Assembly: GCA_020064725.1 (NCBI GenBank)
Contig: JAGTWJ010000006.1
Location: forward strand, 1,178,001-1,242,000
Reading direction: 5' to 3'
Source: Drechslerella dactyloides
Taxonomy: Eukaryota > Ascomycota > Orbiliomycetes > Orbiliales > Orbiliaceae
DNA: 64,000 nucleotides
The notes under the pieces are model-generated. The model saw nothing but the letters and a program-made list of their open reading frames with translations. It was not told the origin of the DNA and searched no databases. Below are positions 56,562-64,000 of the stretch, piece after piece. Position 1 is the stretch's first letter. Each line of letters opens with the position of its first letter. Both the position numbers and the translations under genes were made by a program.

Positions 56562-57960
56562 ATGTCGAACGTAACCTCTCTTACCACTGATGAGGAGACC
56601 TGGCTGAACACCGCCTGCTTCTACATGTCAGGCACCGGCAGTAACTCATGGTGGGACAAGCCCGCAAAGGAAGTCGTCTTTGCGCTCGCGAAACTGTACC
56701 AGGAAAACCCAAGCCCGACGGCCGAGCAAGTCCAGGCCCTCACCGGCTGGTCGGACTACTTCTATTCAGATAACGATGCCAGCTTCGGTCCCCTCAACGA
56801 GACCTTGTCGGTCTTCCAGCAGCAGTTGGATATCATTTCTCACCCCCACTCCACTGCGTCAATCATCCCGATCTTCATCGTCTTCACCGTCCTGTCTACC
56901 ATTGTCATGGGTCTGCGATTCTGGTCTCGTCTGTCCATCTTGGGCCGCATTCAGTCTTTCGACTGGATGTCCCTGTTCGCCTACATCTTCATCCTAGCCT
57001 GGTGTTCTCTCTCCGTCTACGAGAAGGTTGCTTCTGGCACATGGGCTTCGTACTGCGACAGGTCTTACAACCAGGCCGTCCGTGCTTATATGGTAAGTTG
57101 TCAAAATTTAGCGATCTCATGATTATGGATGATATACTAACCGTCTGAATAGGCTTACTCTCTCGGCATGGCTCTCTACCCGGTTGCGATCCTCTCCGTC
57201 AAATTGGCGCTGCTGCTTTTCTATTTCAGCTTGTCGACCTGGCAGCCGATGCGCTGGGCTGTCTACATCACGGCCTTCGCCAGCTTTGCGACTGCCATGA
57301 TTGCCATGTTCATGTGGATCTTCCAGTGCAACTACCCAGATCTGTGGAACCACGGCGTCGACCCGACCACTTCCTGCAAGGCCTTCCGTCCGTACAACGT
57401 TGTTATGTCGACTGGCGCCATCAACATCCTCACTGATGTTATCATCTGGTATGCACCATTATTCGATACTTTTACTCGCATAGCAATTCTAACAGACTCT
57501 GCTATAGGCTCATCCCCCTCCCTCTCGTCTGGAGACTTCAATTGTACCCACGCGAGCGTATCCTGGCTGTGTTCACCTTCGGTCTTGGTGCCATCGCTTG
57601 GATTGCCAGCATTGTCCGTCTCGTTATGGTCAACAAGTACCTCCTCTACTCAAACGGCTCCACCACCGCCATCAACGCCTGGGCCATGTGAGTTTACGCA
57701 CCCCACCACACCGACGATTTCTGCATGACCAAATTTGCTAATAGCTGCTTGTTTTTAGGGTTGAACTTAACTTGGCTCTTATCTGCTCTTCCGCACCAGC
57801 TCTCCGCGCTCTCCTCATCAAGCACGCTCCCAAGGTTCTCCCATACGCCTACCCCAGCAGCTCTGGCTCGGATATCACCTCCAAGGCCAGCCGCGCCGAG
57901 AAGACCTTCGTTATCTCGCAATCCGAGGAACGCTCTCCGTCTCCGGACGAGAAGGTCTAA
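56562..57960 (+). CDS. Fungal rhodopsin-domain seven-TM integral membrane protein
   Basis: Four exons: 56562-57092, 57153-57448, 57508-57687, 57759-57960 (402 aa); donors GTAAGT, GTATGC and GTGAGT. After an extracellular-type N-terminal stretch of about 100 residues come seven hydrophobic segments. The first is IPIFIVFTVLSTIVMGLRFW, the second DWMSLFAYIFILAWCSL, and later ones include YPVAILSVKLALLLFYFSL, YITAFASFATAMIAMFMWIF, and LAVFTFGLGAIAWIASIVRL. The order FW-R----G-----DW, a cysteine-containing loop, and a late TDVIIW-IPLPLVW resembles the fungal rhodopsin-like (PTH11-related) domain, whose members are putative GPCRs. The cytosolic tail is short and Ser-rich (TFVISQSEERSPSPDEKV). Ligand unknown. 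Confidence 0.8.
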
Positions 57961-60900
57961 GTTACCAATCAACCCAAGACCATCATCCTGGGGTGATGTC
58001 TGGTTTACGAGACAAAGTGTCCTATTTTACTTTCTTCTATAATATATTTTCTGTTTCCTTTGTGTTCATGCTATGAGGTCCCACGGGGACAAGCTGGACA
58101 GCGGCTTCAGCGAGCCAGGTTTCTGGGAAAGTCCGGCGTTGAGTTTTTCCTTTCTAATCATTTTTTCGAAAGGCGCTATATTCTCTGGGGAAGCAGGATT
58201 ATTGGATGTTGAAGATACCACCACGGGATCCGTTTTTTTCCTGTCGCACGTTTTTGGCTCTTTTTTCTTTTCCCTTTCTACCTCCACCCCGACATTGTAA
58301 TCACGTACCATTTTTTTTACTTGCCCACATTCATTCAGCTCGGCCACCGCATAGTTGACCTTGTTTGGAGGTGCGGGCTTGCACACATATTTTCTCTACC
58401 CTGTATAAAAGAAAGAAAAACAAACTTCCTGAGCGGTGTCAAACTTTTTCCGTTTTTTTACCGTCGTTTTTTCCTGCCGCTACTTTTTGCGATTTCTGCA
58501 ATTGTAGATGATGTACCTATCGCGTACCGAGAAGCCGAATACCATAGATCACTTTTTTCTGCTCTTACCACAAAAGGCGAAAGTTGCTCCAATCGCAAAT
58601 TCCAAAGGCTAAAAGCTGACAGCTGTCCGGGTGTTTTAATTGGCTGCGGTATTTCATCATGCATCCGTTCGACGAAAAGCCACCCACGCTGCAGGAAGAG
58701 CAAACAGACTTAGACAAGCTGGAGGGTGGGAGGCGGCAAGTGAGGGGAACTTGTCAGATACTTCGTGTACAGCGCAGCAACCTTTTTTTTTTTTACGTTT
58801 CTTGTCGACGGGACTAGAGGAGTTCATGTGACATATCACGCTTCCCCCTCCTTCTCGTATCGTTGCTCGAGGTGCAGGCAGACCTTGTGTCCAGAATTCA
58901 TGCATGCAGATGCACCTTCCAATGGCACACTTGTCGACGTCGGTCGGTCCATCTGGTTGACGATATGTGGGTGCATGAGCAAATTAGGAAACGTCCAGCA
59001 CATCGTCAAAATATTCTGCACAAGCGGCACGTTACCAAGACTTTCTTGCTGTCCGTTTTGATGTCTCGTTTTCCCAATCTTCGTCTCGAAAACGCCGGAA
59101 AAAAAGAAATATCAATCGTGAGGAATGTGGATTCTGATCACGATCAGCCCGCCCGCTGGATATATTGGCAATGAGGGGTCGGGTCGAGTCACGGACTGTA
59201 CCAAAAAAAGAACACCAGGTGCCTGGATGGGCGAACGGATGGATTTCAGCAATTATCAGACAGAGGAAATCGTCCGGTCTTCAGCCAGCTCCCCATGTTC
59301 TGCTCGGGATCCACCCTGCTGACTGACTGCCGGAAGTCGTAAAGTCCCGCGAGAATCGCGTAGCCAATGGTCGTGCGTAGATGGCATTTTCTCGAGCTCT
59401 CGCTTCCCACCCTTGCCCTCACCGCCATCCTTTGGAGGGACGCAAGGAAAACGTGAGCTGCCCGCCTGGTCTGGGGCGGGACTTTTGGGTGGCGTTGCGT
59501 TAAGCTCCTTCTGAAACGACCTAAATGCGCCTTTTCTTCTTTTTTCTGGGTTTTTGGCGAGACAATTGGTGGGACGGCGGGTGGTGTGGGGCGGATCCAC
59601 TGCCAGCTTGCATGAGGATTCCTTTTTTCGCCTCCTCGATGCATATGTTTCTTTTTCGTTTTCCATGTTTCTTTCTTGGTTTCTTCGAGATTAAGTTTGT
59701 GCGTGCCTGGCCGCGGCCGATTTTGTTCATGCCCTTGAATGTTTGCTCTACTTTCGCGGTGTAGACCAATGGCAATGAGTCGTCGAGATATCGTGACGGT
59801 GGTCCGAGGTCTCGAGGCCAGCTTTTCGGGAGGTCAAGTGCCGAAGCGTCGGCACAGCGATCGATCCAGACCGGAATTTTCCACGTTTTCTTTTCCAGCT
59901 CGCTTTCTTCTTCCTTCTTCTATTTTTGTGATCTGTTGGGAGTCCGGCGCGGGCTGCCCGGCCGGCCTGCATGCTGCAGAAGCCTCGCACATGCAAGAGC
60001 GAGCGCTGTCGAAGCTGCATATTGTCTACGCGACGACGACGACGACCGACATGCAGCGAAGGAACGTGAAAGCGAAAATTCGAAATGCTTTAAAAGCCTG
60101 CCGAGAAGCTAGCTAACTGCACTGCACCATATACTCACAAGATACTATGTATATGTATACGTATCCTGCAAAGCTAGAGATAAACCAGGTAGCAGTGGAG
60201 TTGTGATTCACTCAACGTAAACATGCAGCAGCGCGACATGTCTTAAGCTTGCGCAAGAAACCGCTGTCCAGTGCGCCGGTCACTGGTTTTCCAGCGTCTT
60301 CTCGCTTAGAGGCCTCAAAACGCTTTCGCCGTCGGTGTCCCAAAATGTGAAGTCGAAGCGAAGAAACAAAACCAGCGGAGATAGCTCTCCATCCAGTGGC
60401 AAGGCGAACCCTCTCCGATCCTCGGAAATATTCGCATACGCGTCCAAATCAAAAGGCAGTCTGCGCAAGATATCTACCGCACGGCGAGGTTTTGGCTACC
60501 GCCGCATGCGCCCTTCGCGGCCGTGGAATCTATCGGTCTTGACTCGAAACCTTGTGTTTGCAACTGCAGCCTGCGGTGCTACAGGCATCGCCCGCGACAC
60601 CGCTCGCTTTGGGCCGGCCGGCTGGCTGGTTGGCTGGCAAGGAATCTTACGACATGCACACGGCATGAACATGGACATGGCCGTATGGGCGACGGAGACA
60701 CTTTCTGTAGCGCATGGGCCTCGACGCCTCGATCAGGCTGATTTCAACTCGAGGCGAATGTCGGACAAGGTCACGTAACGTTAGGAAAGCTTGGCTGCAT
60801 GCTTTTTCTGGATGTTGGAATTCTGCGTGCCGTGCCATTCCGCTCGCTTACTGGCTGTTGGATGTTGGACAGCTGCGAACGCTCAGGCCTCGTGGTGGGA

Positions 60901-61874
60901 TAACCTCAGGCGGTCTCGTGCGTCGAGTTGTTTCGTGATCGTTTGCCTTCGACGGGAGGCCATATGCATATATGAAAATTCAAACCGCACTGCGTCGAGG
61001 AGGCGAGTGGCTGCCCTGTTGTCTGGAATCGCAACGTGACAATCAATAGACCTAGTTGAATATGAATGGGCTGCATGCAGGCCGCCGTGAATTGATCTTC
61101 ACGAGCATGCGTCTAGATGCAAGCAGGACGGGTCTGTAACTTCCTGTCGCTGAATGCGCACGCTGGGTGGTTTTGATCCCGGACGGCAGATCTTGATCAT
61201 TGATCGTTACGGCTGCAGCTGCAGCTGACGGCACCCGTGTTGAACAAGCTCTTGATACAGATTGAGTGTTTGCTGCAGCGCTGAGTTAGGACTCTAGCAG
61301 CAAAATTCAAGTAGGATTGAGGAGCCAGAGCCGAAATTAGGGCATCTTGGGTTTATTGATGATTTGTTTGCTAAGCGGTACGCAGGCGATATATGCTAAA
61401 GTTGAAATTAAGCGTGTTTGGCTTTCGTTACGAGATATATGCGTATATGCGGTGAAATGTAACACAGAATTCAAACCAAATTTGACCATGTTGGAAGGTT
61501 AAACGTCAATCATAGCTAATGCATATGGTGGCGTATTGAGGATACTCCCAGTCTAACCTCCGTATCAGCTCCTGAATTGACCTGCAGCTCCCCTTTCGAC
61601 TCGAATATCGGCAGTCTGCAGGAAATCAAAGCCATTTCCCTCAAGTCCTCTAATCTAGATTCTTCATATCAAACCCATCCAAATTACGGGTATACTGCAA
61701 GCTTCCACTTTAACTATACTGGTGGATAGGCCCGAGTATCATGCCTCGTAGGACCAGATGTTGTCCTATTATCGCGAAGTCGAATATCCGAAAACAACAT
61801 CGTACTGTAGGCACAGGGAACCGTACAGCCGTGGAGTTCATTCAATAGTTGGTCGAGCTCATGCTCGTCGGCTA

Positions 61875-62096
61875 CTATGACCATACGCTCTCCAGCTGAT
61901 CTACCTGCAATTCTGAGGAAGAATTACACGCACAGATGGCTGCATACAGATATTCTTCAATGGGGACAACCTGGATCCATAGACGTGTAGGCTCTAGTTC
62001 TGTAACGGAGAACTCCTGGTGAGCCGTCCCCAAGATTACTCGATCGATCCACTGGTGTATCCTCAAACTAACTGTTGAATATCCATTGACAGCCAC
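61875..62096 (-). other. Weak minus-strand coding-like stretch
   Basis: 74 stop-free codons ending TELEPTRLWIQVVPIEEYLY... and a stop at 61875. Upstream in the same frame, translation continues through TGA and TAG codons that are one C-to-T step from CGA and CAG. A frame with an alternative reading is also open there, so the coding nature is unproven. Confidence 0.2.
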
Positions 62097-62515
62097 CTAT
62101 GTTCAAAGGCGGAACGACCTACCTCTACGTTTCGCGGGAATGCTTGGAATTGTGTGGGTTTGGCTTGCGAGACCAGGACCGCTGATATCCACACATATTA
62201 ACATCCATACGCATGAGTATCGTCAATTATCGGGGCAGACGGACGAACAATACATCTTAATATAACCTACCACTTGATCAGTGGTAGGCTTTCGCGGTTA
62301 GGCCGGGCCTCTCGTTGTGTGCATGGATAGCTATACCTGAAGCAAGCCATCACCGATGCACCTGTGACGAAGTCGCACTCTATGATAGACACGAAACCGT
62401 CTACAGATCTTTCAATTCTCCAACTCTTATCGCGAGAATCGCACCCTGTTAAATAGTATCAGAGCCAGCCTCCGCTAATATTTCCAGCTCATCGAGCCCC
62501 GTATACGTGGACTCG

Positions 62516-62788
62516 CTAGACTGGAATCGACACATCCACAGTTCCGCTAACATTTAGATTCAAGAATATCAGGACACGGAGCCACAGATACCGGAATATG
62601 TACGGTTCACCTGGCTCTAAATCAATCTCTGTTGCGAGACCAAGTTGATCTATAGATACAGCCTTTTGCCCATTTCTTGGATCAACTCGAGGAGACAGCT
62701 CGCTGCTTTCTCCATCAGTACCGCAGAAAGAACCAGTATTTTCCCATGCTACTCCTAAATTAATTATTGGGCTGCGGTACTTATCCAA
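62516..62788 (-). other. Weak minus-strand coding-like stretch
   Basis: 90 stop-free codons (PIINLGVAWENTGSFCGTDG; TEIDLEPGEPYIFRYLWLR) with no ATG start. Could be an exon of a decayed gene together with the stretch at 61875-62096, or chance. No family recognised. Confidence 0.2.
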
Positions 62789-63797
62789 TCCTACCGATCA
62801 ACTAGCCCAAGACTGCGCTCCGAGTATTCGCTCGAGGACAACGTTGAAACCCGTTACGCAATATCAAGGAAGATGTTTGGCATCTAGATTCAGATAGCCA
62901 GTGAGCTCGGTGGGCCAGCCTAGCTATAGGCCGCCAGACAAAACATATATATAGCTAAGGCGTCTAAATTGTCATAATCGAAACCCGTCCTCTAGATCTG
63001 AAAACTTCGATATCATTATCGATATATCAATAATTGTAACGAAACTTCTGCTAATTTACTAAATGAGCGCGTAGATGTAGTAGCGATTCGAAGGCCACTT
63101 CGCAGGCCAAACCAAGGCGCCCTCTCGCGAACAATGGCCATAGATATCGCAACATCCTTCACGCTGTTATTCTGTCTACCATGCAAGCTCGAAATAACCG
63201 ATTGTTGAGCGCATATCACTTGTCTCGTAAACTAGACTGCCAGTCCTAGGGCTGGTGAAGCGTCTGGCTTGCATGCGAGGCAGCATATCACCGTGATAAT
63301 TGTACCGTATCATATATTGTTATCGCGCAATGCTGACGGATTGTATCGCTGCTACCCATTCACTAACAGGACTAAAAAGTAATACAGATAGCTTGGAGAT
63401 TTACAGTAGTGTACAGCTCAGTAAATATTGGCAACGAGAATACTCACATATCGCATACAAGCACGTTGTTAGCCTGAATGCACTCACGCAGGTTTGAATT
63501 ATATGCATTGAATTCTTTGTATAATCAGATCATATTGTAGATAGGTCTAGGCGCAGAACACCCGTATTTCTGGACAGCTGATAAAATCTCGTGTCCATAT
63601 TAGATCCCACGACGGGTTCGTCGTCAACCAGACCGTCGGACTAGTCCCTAGGCTATCGAAATCGGACCCACGAGGTAGATTTACCTTATATTGTAACAAT
63701 TACGCTTTAAGATTCTTATTTACACATTTTGAATTGTCCGCTCAAACGCGACGGAGCTGGATAATAGATATCCCTTCCCCCTCAGTGCATAAGACTT

Positions 63798-63799
<2 letters not shown>

Positions 63800-63829
<30 letters not shown>
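63800..63829. repeat. (AT)15 microsatellite
   Basis: Uninterrupted AT dinucleotide run. Confidence 0.95.
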
Positions 63830-63832
<3 letters not shown>

Positions 63833-64000
63833 CATCCCCGATATTCCATGTCGTATTGCTGGTGGGTCCATCCAATCGAGCCACAGTCCGTAAACTTACA
63901 ACAAGCTGCCGTGGCTCATGGATACCATAAAGTCCACCTTACGAGCTCGAAATTCAGCCAGATGAATCTGTCGGCAAGGTTAGGCTTTTAGAAAAGAACT

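Larger units (their letters stand above)
57961..64000. other. 6-kb gene-poor right flank
   Basis: No gene supported. The first part (58150-58480, 59520-59700) has many poly-T runs. The middle part holds GC-rich non-coding stretches. The last part holds a 14-bp palindrome (61212-61225), weak minus-strand coding-like traces at 61875-62788, and the AT microsatellite at 63800. Confidence 0.5.

Noticed and set aside
58066..58386. 106-aa Lys-rich minus-strand frame after the 7TM gene
   Set aside because: Starts at GTG, composed of translated T-runs on the opposite strand; no support.
1..64000. tRNA, rRNA and CRISPR arrays
   Set aside because: Scanned by eye for T-arm/B-box patterns and regularly spaced repeats; none convincing. 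A tRNAscan/Infernal run would be decisive.

Overview
This is a piece of a nuclear genome from a filamentous ascomycete (Pezizomycotina). The evidence is short introns (44-152 bp) with GTATGT/GTAAGT-type donors and CTAAC/CTGAC branch sites, CT-rich promoters, and gene families limited to or typical of these fungi (DUF6606/DUF3638/DUF3645 giant proteins, fungal rhodopsin-domain proteins, multi-TM ankyrin proteins). I cannot name the genus. No rRNA, tRNA or CRISPR array was seen. I rebuilt all exon structures by hand from splice signals, reading frame and family conservation; every join keeps the frame.

Left part (1-31 kb), mostly conserved housekeeping genes: a TBC1D20/Gyp8-type Rab GAP (253-1925, +), an Atos/FAM214-type protein (3980-6117, +), an unknown single-pass membrane protein (7380-8606, -), translation factor eIF5B (11264-14701, +), an RBM26/27-like PWI-CCCH-RRM RNA-binding protein (15289-17929, -), a 3101-residue DUF6606/DUF3638/DUF3645 protein (19325-29188, +) and an R3H-associated-domain protein (30192-31383, +).

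Middle part (31-43 kb): a large trypsin-like (PA clan) protease with a long acidic N-terminal half (-), then a divergent pair of lipid genes, Spo7 (-) and a CGI-58/Cld1-type alpha/beta hydrolase (+). The hydrolase gene has a TATA box and an AUG-less, in-frame, arginine-rich leader that looks like a mitochondrial presequence. A MYND-finger protein (+) and a type II membrane protein (-) follow.

Right part (43-64 kb), gene-poor and accessory: a broken nuclease-like gene that keeps its introns but carries frameshifts and an inserted retrotransposon integrase fragment; a second, anciently diverged copy of the same fragment; two small membrane-protein genes; a multi-TM ankyrin-family gene cut short by an in-frame TAG just before its ankyrin repeats; and a fungal rhodopsin-domain 7TM gene. 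The last 6 kb have no gene I can support beyond weak coding-like traces.

The strongest leads are the set of SecA/SF2-like ATPase motifs in the giant DUF protein, the probable non-AUG mitochondrial isoform of the CGI-58/Cld1-like hydrolase, and the nested decay and insertion history at 43.7-45.3 kb.
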